Positions 53,313 to 60,708 of a DNA stretch of 64,000 nucleotides are shown in pieces. Source of the DNA: Salegentibacter sp. R32 (lineage in GTDB: Bacteria > Bacteroidota > Bacteroidia > Flavobacteriales > Flavobacteriaceae); contig NZ_RXOM01000054.1 in NCBI RefSeq assembly GCF_008692195.1, positions 124,001-188,000 on the forward strand, written 5' to 3'. Position 1 is the stretch's first letter, and each line of letters starts with the position of its first letter. Below the pieces are notes generated by a model, which worked only from the letters and a program-made list of their open reading frames with translations, did no database searches and was not told the origin of the DNA. The translations under genes were made by a program, and so were the position numbers.

Positions 53313-54427
53313 TAGTCGTATTTATTTTTAATGGCGTGTAAAAAGCGTGCTTCATAAACATCTTTATTTTCCCAATTGTTATAATCGGGTTTGATTTGTT
53401 GCTGAATAAATTGATGCGCTTCCGTAAACGTTTCAATTGTATTTAACTGGGAAAGCACGCGGTTGTAATCGGCAGCATTTCCATCAAAAAGATGTTTGAT
53501 GTACGCCAGTCTATCGTTTAACCCAATATTGATTCCTTTTTTAAGTCGGTCGTTTAACGATTTTCGTTCACCGCCCAAATCGTTTTTTGTAGCCGATTGT
53601 TCTTTAGGTTCAAATTCCGGGGTTTCATAATTCTGAAATAAATCGTGTGCCGCAGGGTTTTCTTTTTCCTTCGGAAGTTCTTCTTCTAGTTTTGTCTCCG
53701 GTTCTGTTGAAGCTTCTTCTGTTGGGGCTTCCGGCTGTTCTTGCGGAACTTCAGGTTCAGGCTTAGGTTTTTCTTCTTCCTGTTTTGGTTCTTCTTTTGG
53801 AGGCTGCGGAGTTTCCATTTTTGGTACAGGTTCAAATTGTGGCAAATCGTCATAACTTACCCCAAAATTTTGTTCAGCTTTATTCTCTTTTGGGCTTTCC
53901 TGTTTTTTTTCTTCTTTCTGTTCTGGAATATTTTCTTCTAATACTTCATCTACCTCATTTGCTTCAGGAAACATTTGTGCGACCATATCCTTAATCTTTT
54001 CAGTATTGGGTTCGGTAATCGCTTCTTTGTTATATTCTAAACCATCGGGACGGGCGTTTTGCTTAATGGCCTGTATTTTTTCCATAGGCATTTCAGCCAA
54101 AATACTTTTCAAGATATCGGTATTCAGCTCTATGATTCCTTCCGTATTGTGCTCCAATCCAGTGGGTGCGCTTGCTTCTTCGTGTTCACTATTTTTTTCT
54201 ACTACTTTTTCTTTCTCTTCAGCAGTATCAGCAATTTTTTCTTTTACATCCTTTAATCCAATGGTAGGTTGGGCACCGGCAAAGTGTTTTTCAGCAAAAG
54301 AAAGCACGCTTAATTTTTCGTATAAAACACCGGTAATGGTTTTTAGTTCGTGTATATCTTCTTTGTTTTTTAGCTGTAATATTCTGTGCGCTATGCTAAT
54401 TAGTTCGGCTTCCAGGGACTTCTTCAT
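53312..54427 (-). CDS. Glu/Pro-rich hypothetical protein with conserved C-terminal domain
   Basis: A 371-aa cytoplasmic protein. The N-terminal helix (LEAELISIAHRILQLKN) is followed by a strongly acidic low-complexity middle (about 70-290, Glu, Pro, Lys) that contains two related segments (GLEHNTEGIIELNTDILKSI and GLEYNKEAITEPNTEKIKDM). The C-terminal ~80 residues (DRLKKGINIGLNDRLAYIKH, then LFDGNAADYNRVLSQLNT) look folded and conserved; similar ends occur in proteins next to rsmI in Bacteroidota from memory. No known function. It is the first gene of the pair with rsmI. Confidence 0.72.
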   Translation of the reverse strand: MKKSLEAELISIAHRILQLKNKEDIHELKTITGVLYEKLSVLSFAEKHFAGAQPTIGLKDVKEKIADTAEEKEKVVEKNSEHEEASAPTGLEHNTEGIIELNTDILKSILAEMPMEKIQAIKQNARPDGLEYNKEAITEPNTEKIKDMVAQMFPEANEVDEVLEENIPEQKEEKKQESPKENKAEQNFGVSYDDLPQFEPVPKMETPQPPKEEPKQEEEKPKPEPEVPQEQPEAPTEEASTEPETKLEEELPKEKENPAAHDLFQNYETPEFEPKEQSATKNDLGGERKSLNDRLKKGINIGLNDRLAYIKHLFDGNAADYNRVLSQLNTIETFTEAHQFIQQQIKPDYNNWENKDVYEARFLHAIKNKYD

Positions 54428-54528
54428 AACTTTATGATTAACTTTTTTTGTGCGGATGTATTTTTAGTAAATTTACCTTGCTTAAATTTAAACAAGAATT
54501 TTCTTGTTTTAGTGCTGAAAATTACAAA

Positions 54529-55164
54529 ATGTTTCTCGAAAATACCGTAAATCACGAAGAGCAATTTGGATGGATTGAAGTAATTTGTGGAAGTATGTTC
54601 TCCGGCAAAACCGAAGAGCTTATCCGCCGGTTAAAACGCGCCCAATTTGCGAAACAGAAAGTAGAAATTTTTAAACCTGCGCTCGATAAACGCTATGATG
54701 AAGAAATGGTCGTTTCTCACGATGCCAACGAGATTAGGTCTACTCCTGTGCCTGCCGCCGCCAATATTAGATTGTTAGCAGACGATTGTGATGTGGTGGG
54801 GATTGATGAAGCACAATTTTTTGATGATGAAATTGTAAGTGTTTGTAACGATTTGGCCAATAAAGGGATTCGCGTAATTGTAGCCGGTTTGGATATGGAT
54901 TTTAAAGGAAATCCGTTTGGGCCGATGCCTAACTTAATGGCGACGGCAGAGTACGTTACCAAAGTTCATGCGGTATGTACGCGAACAGGAAATTTGGCAC
55001 AATTCAGTTTTAGAAAATCGGCTAACCGGGATTTGGTTTTACTTGGAGAAACGGAAGAATACGAACCTTTAAGCAGAGGCGCGTATTACAAAGCAATGTT
55101 GAATGAAAAAGTAAAAAAAATAGATGTTGAGGAGATGAAAGAAATTACTCCCAACAAGAAATAG
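54529..55164 (+). CDS. tdk: Thymidine kinase
   Basis: Phosphorylates thymidine to dTMP in the salvage pathway. About 211 aa from the ATG at 54529. The frame is open for 27 more codons upstream, but the family sequence starts after that. P-loop [14 protein letters not shown], the DEAQFF Walker [12 protein letters not shown] (lasso region) and a Cys near VHAVCTRTG are present; the full four-Cys zinc set is not obvious (only part remains). Followed by alr after two bases. Confidence 0.95.
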   Translation: MFLENTVNHEEQFGWIEVICGSMFSGKTEELIRRLKRAQFAKQKVEIFKPALDKRYDEEMVVSHDANEIRSTPVPAAANIRLLADDCDVVGIDEAQFFDDEIVSVCNDLANKGIRVIVAGLDMDFKGNPFGPMPNLMATAEYVTKVHAVCTRTGNLAQFSFRKSANRDLVLLGETEEYEPLSRGAYYKAMLNEKVKKIDVEEMKEITPNKK

Positions 55165-55166
55165 TT

Positions 55167-56273
55167 ATGTCACAAACTTCAGAAACTGTATTAGAAATAG
55201 ACTTATCGGCCTTAGAGCACAATTACAATTATTTACGTTCCAAGTTATCGCCTGGCACTAAAATGTTGGGCGTCGTTAAAGCTTTTGCCTACGGAAATGA
55301 TTCCGTTGAAATTGCCAAACGATTATCTAAAATAGGCATGGATTATTTTGCGGTGGCTTACACCCGGGAAGGAATTTCGTTAAGAGAAGGCGGAATTCAA
55401 AAACCAATTTTGGTACTTCACCCGCAATCTACCAATTTTGAAGAAGTTATAGAAAACGATTTAATTCCTAACATTTATAGTAAATTTACATGGAAGGCTT
55501 TTGTGGAGACTGCGGAAAAACTTCAGTTGAAAAATTACCCTATTCATTTGAAAATCAATACCGGTTTAAACCGATTGGGTTTTGACCCGGAAGAAGCAGA
55601 ATGGCTTACTGAAAAATTAGCTGAAACGGAAGCGATAAAGGTGGAAGGGATTTTTTCTCATTTAGCGGCCAGTGAAGATGATGCAGAGCGGGAGTTTACT
55701 AAATATCAAATTGAAAACTATCAAAAAACGCTTGATAAAATTTTGCCGAAATTAGATTACCAACCCATTCGGCATTTATGTAATACTTCCGGGATTATCA
55801 ATTATCCTGAAGCGCATTACGATATGGTAAGAACGGGAATTGGGTTGTATGGTTTTGGAAATTCGGCAGCAGAAGACAAAAAACTAAAACCCGTAGGAAC
55901 GCTGAAAACCATTATTTCTCAAATTCATCATATTAAAAAAGGAGAAAGTGTAGGTTACAACCGAGGTTTTAAAGCGCCCGTTGCTACCAAAACGGCAACA
56001 CTTCCGTTAGGTCACGCCGATGGAATTAACCGCATTTACGGAAAACAAAAAACCGGGGTTTTGGTACACGGCCAACTGGCGCCCATCATTGGGAATGTTT
56101 GTATGGATATGTTGATGATTGACATTAGCGGAATTGATTGTCAAGAAGGAGATGAGGTTATTCTCTTCGGAAAAGATAAAAGTGCCGAAGAATTTGCGCA
56201 TAATGCCGGCACGATTTCTTATGAATTAATTACTTCTATTTCACAACGCGTAAAAAGAAAAATCATTAATTAA
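55167..56273 (+). CDS. alr: Alanine racemase
   Basis: PLP-dependent conversion of L- to D-alanine for peptidoglycan. The 368-aa protein has the PLP Lys in MLGVVKAFAYGND (K-A-x-A-Y-G), the GIFSHLAASEDD strand, and the second-base Tyr and Arg in GESVGYNRGFKA. The NVCMDMLMIDISG signature near the C-terminus is also normal. It follows tdk by two bases, so the two are one operon. The next gene is a T9SS protein with a different start region. Confidence 0.96.
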   Translation: MSQTSETVLEIDLSALEHNYNYLRSKLSPGTKMLGVVKAFAYGNDSVEIAKRLSKIGMDYFAVAYTREGISLREGGIQKPILVLHPQSTNFEEVIENDLIPNIYSKFTWKAFVETAEKLQLKNYPIHLKINTGLNRLGFDPEEAEWLTEKLAETEAIKVEGIFSHLAASEDDAEREFTKYQIENYQKTLDKILPKLDYQPIRHLCNTSGIINYPEAHYDMVRTGIGLYGFGNSAAEDKKLKPVGTLKTIISQIHHIKKGESVGYNRGFKAPVATKTATLPLGHADGINRIYGKQKTGVLVHGQLAPIIGNVCMDMLMIDISGIDCQEGDEVILFGKDKSAEEFAHNAGTISYELITSISQRVKRKIIN

Positions 56274-56311
56274 CTATCGCGACAAACTTTTTTTATACCA
56301 CCAAACTCTTT

Positions 56312-58180
56312 GTGAGTGTTTGCTTTTTTGCTTTCTTCACTAAAACGATTAATGCTCAATTGGGTTTTTGTAGTGGGAGCAAGGGCGACCCTATTTTTCA
56401 AGAAGATTTTGGGAGCGGTTCCGGCACAGGAAATCCTTTAGCCACAGGAATTACCAATTATGATTACGCCGTTGGCGACCCGCAAGATGGACAATACACG
56501 ATTTCTGACCAGATTTCACAACAAATAGGTTCATGGCATAATTCTTTACCCAACACGACCGAATCGAATGGTCGGGCTTTAATCGTGAATGCCGATTATA
56601 CTGCCGGGCTATTTTATCAAACTCCAATTTCAGGATTGTGTGAAAATGCTTCTTACGAGTTTTCTGCTTACTTAATGAATATTTTCAATGCGGCAAGTGG
56701 AGCTTGTCCGGGAACAGGAATTCCCATTAACGTTCGGTTTGAAATCTGGAATGCTACCGATACGCAACTTTTAAAGCAAGGAAGTACAGGAAATATTGAA
56801 GGAAGTTCCAATGCGTTTTGGGAGCAATACGCCATGACCTTTCAATCACAACCGGGACAGAATTCAATTATTTTAAAAATGTTCAATAATTCGGATGGTG
56901 GCTGCGGAAATGATTTGGCCATCGATGATATTATTTTTAGGTCGTGTGGCGATTTAACAACCATTTCACCTGCCAATTCCAATGAAAATGAAATTAGTCT
57001 TTGTGAAGATAGTTTGCCACAGACGATTACCTTAGAAGCCAATCCTGATTTTTCGATTTACTCCGACCATTATTACCAATGGCAGCGAAGTCCCGATGGA
57101 GAAGCTTGGAATGATATTTCCGATGCAACACAAGAACAATTTTCAACTAGTAGTATTACTGCCAACACGTATTTTAGGGTACAAGTAGCTGAAGATCCTG
57201 TTAACTTAGCCGATAATTTATGTAGCACTTTTTCTGAAGTTTTTTATGTTGAAGTAATTCCAACGCCGCCAACACCCACCAGTAACGGCGATGTATTTAG
57301 TTGTGAAGACGGTAATCCGCCACAACTTTCGGTTAGCGTTCCTTCTCCGTATGAAGTCAATTGGTTTGATTCCGCTACTTCAACTACACCTATTGCTAGT
57401 AATACTGAAACGTTTACACCTCCCGAAAACGGAACCTTTTTCGCGGAAGCTTATTTACCGGATTCTGAATGTAATCCCGGCACTAGAATTCAACTAACAT
57501 ATAATCTGTATGAAAGTCCGCAACTTTCCACTGATGAAACCATTGAAATTTGCGAAGGAGAAAGTGTAGAACTTTCAGCAGCTATCAGCGGAGTAATGTA
57601 CGATTGGTCCAACGGAGAAGAAACTTCAGCAATTATAGTTTCTGAAGAAGGAAGTTATACCTTAACAGTCACCAACAGCGATGGTTGTACGGCTAGCAAA
57701 ACCTTTACAGTAAATTTTGTTCAAGAACCGGAAATTGCAGAAGTATTCGTCGATAATGGATTCATTCAAATCCTGACTTTACAAGAAGGAGATTTTCTAT
57801 ATTCTTTAAACGGAAATAACTTTCAAACTTCTAATGAATTTCAAGTGAAGGAAGGCGGCGTTTATACCGTTTACGTAAAAGATTCAGCAGCTTGTGGAAT
57901 TGCGGTAAGAGAATTTCCGGTATTGCTTTATCCCAAATTTATTACTCCAAATGAAGATGGTGTGAACGATATTTTTCAACTAAAAGGAACAGAGTATTTT
58001 TCATCTTCAGAATTATTCATTTTCAATCGCTTCGGAAAACTTTTGTACCAGCAAATAGGAAATCGTTTAAATTGGGACGGAACTTTTAATGATGAATCAC
58101 TTCCTTCCAATGAGTACTGGTTTATGGTAACTATTGAAGGAATGCCGAGTGTAAAGGGTCATTTTTCTTTAATTAAATAA
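56312..58180 (+). CDS. Large secreted protein with T9SS type B (gliding-associated) C-terminal domain
   Basis: A 622-aa surface protein. A beta-rich N-terminal domain with Cys pairs (CSGSKGDPIFQEDFGSG, SLPNTTESNGRALIVN) is followed by Ig-like modules (about 270-440) and ends in the type B sorting domain: PKFITPNEDGVNDIFQLKG, ELFIFNRFGKLLYQ and WDGTFND. The start is weak: only a GTG at 56312 is available, and it leaves a signal peptide without positive residues, whereas the open frame upstream (from 56270) reads IATNFFYTTKLF and would supply one, but without an ATG. Exported by the type IX system. The function is likely adhesion or cell-surface structure. Confidence 0.82.
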   Translation: MSVCFFAFFTKTINAQLGFCSGSKGDPIFQEDFGSGSGTGNPLATGITNYDYAVGDPQDGQYTISDQISQQIGSWHNSLPNTTESNGRALIVNADYTAGLFYQTPISGLCENASYEFSAYLMNIFNAASGACPGTGIPINVRFEIWNATDTQLLKQGSTGNIEGSSNAFWEQYAMTFQSQPGQNSIILKMFNNSDGGCGNDLAIDDIIFRSCGDLTTISPANSNENEISLCEDSLPQTITLEANPDFSIYSDHYYQWQRSPDGEAWNDISDATQEQFSTSSITANTYFRVQVAEDPVNLADNLCSTFSEVFYVEVIPTPPTPTSNGDVFSCEDGNPPQLSVSVPSPYEVNWFDSATSTTPIASNTETFTPPENGTFFAEAYLPDSECNPGTRIQLTYNLYESPQLSTDETIEICEGESVELSAAISGVMYDWSNGEETSAIIVSEEGSYTLTVTNSDGCTASKTFTVNFVQEPEIAEVFVDNGFIQILTLQEGDFLYSLNGNNFQTSNEFQVKEGGVYTVYVKDSAACGIAVREFPVLLYPKFITPNEDGVNDIFQLKGTEYFSSSELFIFNRFGKLLYQQIGNRLNWDGTFNDESLPSNEYWFMVTIEGMPSVKGHFSLIK

Positions 58181-58230
58181 GCCAATAATTTTTTCATTTT
58201 CAAAAAGAACAATTTATTAATTGATATTTT

Positions 58231-58339
58231 TGTCATTCCAGACCTGCCAACCGGCGAGGCAAGCTTGATCCGGAATCTCATACACATATGAAAAGTAGAA
58301 TTTTGAGAATGAGACCCTGAATCAAGTTCAGGGTGACGA
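58231..58339. repeat. REP-like dispersed intergenic repeat, copy 3
   Basis: TGTCATTCCAGACCTGCCAA and GATCCGGAATCTCAT, then after a spacer CCTGAATCAAGTTCAGGGTG. Same ends as the copies near 21.65 and 24.0 kb, with an inserted palindrome. Lies between the T9SS gene and mscL. Confidence 0.6.
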
Positions 58340-58399
58340 TTATTTTTATAATCATTATTTATTATCTTTAGAAGGTGTTAACCAACCTCTTTATAGATT

Positions 58400-58834
58400 A
58401 TGAGTTTCTTTTCAGATTTTAAAAAGTTTTTGATGAAGGGCGATATTGTTGCCCTTGCTACTGCCGTGGTTATTGGCGCTGCTTTTAAAGCTATTGTCGA
58501 TTCTCTAGTAAAAGATGTAATTACGCCTATTATTGGAGTAATCACCGGCGGAACCGATTTTACCCGAAAATTTATCGCGCTTGACGGAGAAACGTATGCA
58601 AGTTTAGATGCTGCCAGAGAAGCAAAAGCCGCTGTAATTACCTACGGAAATTTAATTCAGGCAATGATTAATTTTATAATTGTTGGCTTATTTATATTTT
58701 TGTTTTTACGGGCTTATGAAAAAACGAAGCAGAAAGAAGATCCCAAACCGGTCGCTGCTCCCAAAGGTCCAACGCAAGAAGAATTACTTGCTGAAATTAG
58801 AGACGAATTAAAGAAGCAAAACGCAGCTTCCTAA
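58400..58834 (+). CDS. mscL: Large-conductance mechanosensitive channel
   Basis: An inner-membrane pentameric channel that opens under membrane tension to relieve osmotic down-shock. The 144-aa protein has the S1 helix ([20 protein letters not shown]), TM1 with [20 protein letters not shown], a short periplasmic loop, TM2 ([19 protein letters not shown]) and the C-terminal helix bundle ([15 protein letters not shown]). Monocistronic, with a terminator. Confidence 0.96.
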   Translation: MSFFSDFKKFLMKGDIVALATAVVIGAAFKAIVDSLVKDVITPIIGVITGGTDFTRKFIALDGETYASLDAAREAKAAVITYGNLIQAMINFIIVGLFIFLFLRAYEKTKQKEDPKPVAAPKGPTQEELLAEIRDELKKQNAAS

Positions 58835-58872
58835 AATACGTAGTAACCGCTACACTATTCAATTTAACTAGT

Positions 58873-58902
58873 AAACCCTGCTCCAAAGGCAGGGTGTTTT
58901 TT
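58873..58902 (+). terminator. Rho-independent terminator after mscL
   Basis: CCCTGC and GCAGGG around a 7-base loop, then TGTTTTTT. Confidence 0.8.
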
Positions 58903-58956
58903 GCTAAGCACTTTATTTTCTGAAGCTAAACAACACTTCAATTTAAAATTCTCTAC

Positions 58957-58964
58957 TATCTTTG
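58957..58964 (+). promoter_or_regulatory. asd: -7 box of asd, TATCTTTG
   Basis: An exact TAnnTTTG match 61 bases before the asd ATG (59025). The longer in-frame start at 58962 would lie inside this box, which rules it out. Confidence 0.6.
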
Positions 58965-59024
58965 CAGCCAGCCAAAAAGAAGGCTGTAAAAAGTATTAAT
59001 TTAAATTTTTATATCTCAGTAAAA

Positions 59025-60011
59025 ATGAAAGTAGCTGTTGTTGGAGCCACCGGAATGGTTGGCCAAGTGATGCTAAACGTATTAGCAGAAAGAAATTTTC
59101 CCGTAACCGAATTAATTCCTGTGGCCTCAGAAAAATCTGTAGGAAAGGAAATCGAATTCAAAGGGAAGAAGTATGAAGTAGTAAGTTTAGACACAGCAGT
59201 AAAACGAAAACCTGAGATTGCTTTGTTTTCTGCCGGCGGAAACACTTCTTTAGAGTGGGCACCAAAATTTGCTGAAGCAGGAACTACCGTCATCGATAAT
59301 TCTTCGGCTTGGCGAATGGATCCAACCAAAAAATTAGTTGTACCGGAAATTAACGCCGATAGTTTAACAGAAGAAGACAAAATTATAGCGAACCCAAACT
59401 GTTCTACTATTCAGTTAGTGATGGCTTTAAAACCACTTCACGATAAATTCGGGATTAAAAGAGTTGTTGTTTCTACTTACCAATCCATCACCGGGACGGG
59501 GGTAAAAGCCGTTCAGCAATTAGAAAATGAATATAAGGGAGAAAAAGGGGAAATGGCGTATCCTTACCCAATTCACCGAAATGCTTTACCACATTGTGAT
59601 GTTTTTTTAGAGAACGATTACACCAAAGAAGAAATGAAATTAACGCACGAAACCAAAAAGATTTTGAATGATGATTCCGTCTTGGTTTCAGCAACTGCGG
59701 TGAGAATTCCGGTAGTTGGCGGTCATAGTGAATCGGTGAATATTGAGTTTGAAAAAGACTTTGAAATTGATGAGGTGAAGAATATTTTGAATGACTTCCC
59801 GGGAATTACTTTGCAGGATAACCCTGATGTAAACACGTATCCGATGCCTATTTATGCGGAAGGAAAAAATGATGTGTTTATAGGAAGAATTCGTAAAGAC
59901 CATTCGCATCCTCGTGCATTAAATATGTGGATTGTTGCCGATAACTTAAGAAAAGGAGCAGCAACCAACGCTGTGCAAATCGCAGAATATTTAATAAAAG
60001 TAAATGCTTAA
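59025..60011 (+). CDS. asd: Aspartate-semialdehyde dehydrogenase
   Basis: Reduces aspartyl phosphate to aspartate semialdehyde for lysine, threonine and methionine. About 328 aa. N-terminal Rossmann motif VAVVGATGMVGQVML, catalytic Cys in IANPNCSTIQL (about 129), active-site His in VRIPVVGGHSESVNIE, and SSAWRMDP. The ATG at 59025 is supported by the family start and by the -7 box, which excludes the upstream in-frame start. Monocistronic. Confidence 0.97.
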   Translation: MKVAVVGATGMVGQVMLNVLAERNFPVTELIPVASEKSVGKEIEFKGKKYEVVSLDTAVKRKPEIALFSAGGNTSLEWAPKFAEAGTTVIDNSSAWRMDPTKKLVVPEINADSLTEEDKIIANPNCSTIQLVMALKPLHDKFGIKRVVVSTYQSITGTGVKAVQQLENEYKGEKGEMAYPYPIHRNALPHCDVFLENDYTKEEMKLTHETKKILNDDSVLVSATAVRIPVVGGHSESVNIEFEKDFEIDEVKNILNDFPGITLQDNPDVNTYPMPIYAEGKNDVFIGRIRKDHSHPRALNMWIVADNLRKGAATNAVQIAEYLIKVNA

Positions 60012-60018
60012 TGATTTC

Positions 60019-60091
60019 CTGCAAGGTCTTTAATACCTTGTAGGTTTTGTTATATTTAAGGACTTATTTTCTTGCAAGGTTTCTGAAACCT
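60019..60091. repeat. Pair of short inverted repeats after asd
   Basis: CAAGGT-ctttaat-ACCTTG (about 60021-60040) and AGGTTTC-T-GAAACCT (60077-60091). The first may end asd transcripts; both share the TTGCAAGGT word and look like one repeat family. Confidence 0.5.
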
Positions 60092-60159
60092 CACAGAAAT
60101 ATAAGATCAATCTCAACCAAGTTTTAAAAATTTTAACACTGGGTTGAGGTTTTCTTTTT

Positions 60160-60167
60160 TAGTTTTG
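60160..60167 (+). promoter_or_regulatory. -7 box of the metal/nutrient locus, TAGTTTTG
   Basis: An exact TAnnTTTG match just before the 60175 gene. The predicted transcription start is near 60172-60174, so the mRNA would be leaderless or nearly so. Confidence 0.5.
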
Positions 60168-60174
60168 CAAATTG

Positions 60175-60486
60175 ATGATGTTGTCTAAACGAGTAAAATA
60201 TAGTTTGTCTTGGTTTTTTCTCGCTGCTTTTATGTTGATAAAAGTTTCGGGACTGCACGGAATTACTCATAAAGATGATGTTAATGATGCCAAAGATTGT
60301 GTTTGGTGTCATTTATCTGGAACCGATAAGAATACACCGTTAATTGCAGCGGAAGAAGCTTTCGAGTTGCAGGAAATTCCTTCTCAGGAATCTACTATAG
60401 TAATCAACAATTATACTTCTTTGGCAACGGAAAAAACACCTGCTTGCCTTATTTTCAACAAACCTCCACCTTTTTATACAGTTTAA
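60175..60486 (+). CDS. Small exported Cys/His protein
   Basis: A 103-aa protein. It has an N-terminal signal or anchor (MMLSKRVKYSLSWFFLAAFM), then a short polar region with HGITHKDDVNDAKDCVWCHL, which holds a CxxCH motif and two further His, and a Pro-rich end (FNKPPPFYTV). CxxCH is the haem c motif, but one copy in so small a protein is equally fit for a metal site. It starts the locus with the TonB receptor. The same shape (small, exported, Cys/His, PP near the C-terminus) recurs in the gene after the receptor. Function unknown; a metal-handling role is inferred. Confidence 0.6.
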   Translation: MMLSKRVKYSLSWFFLAAFMLIKVSGLHGITHKDDVNDAKDCVWCHLSGTDKNTPLIAAEEAFELQEIPSQESTIVINNYTSLATEKTPACLIFNKPPPFYTV

Positions 60487-60708
60487 AATTAGTCATATTG
60501 AATTTAGTCGTCCGTTAGGAAGATTTTATTCAGCATCCCATCATTTTGTAATTGAGCGCTCTAAGCTTACGATTGGATAAATCTAATCGGGTTTAGGATG
60601 ATTCAGTTTTCAATTATTTACTATTTCTCTTTTCAAGGATAGAATTAATCACTTGGGAATAGTTGAAAAGTATTGATTGAAAATCTTAACTGTATAAAAT
60701 TAAAATTA

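Noticed and set aside
53741-54437. Long plus-strand ORFs opposite the Glu/Pro-rich gene
   Set aside because: Mirror frames of a low-complexity acidic gene. They read as Phe/Leu-rich strings without domains.
58962-59024. N-terminal extension of Asd
   Set aside because: The start would fall within the asd -7 box, and the family sequence begins at 59025.
60175-60486. Single-haem cytochrome c reading
   Set aside because: There is a CxxCH but no Met ligand region of a cytochrome c fold, and the protein is too short after the signal.
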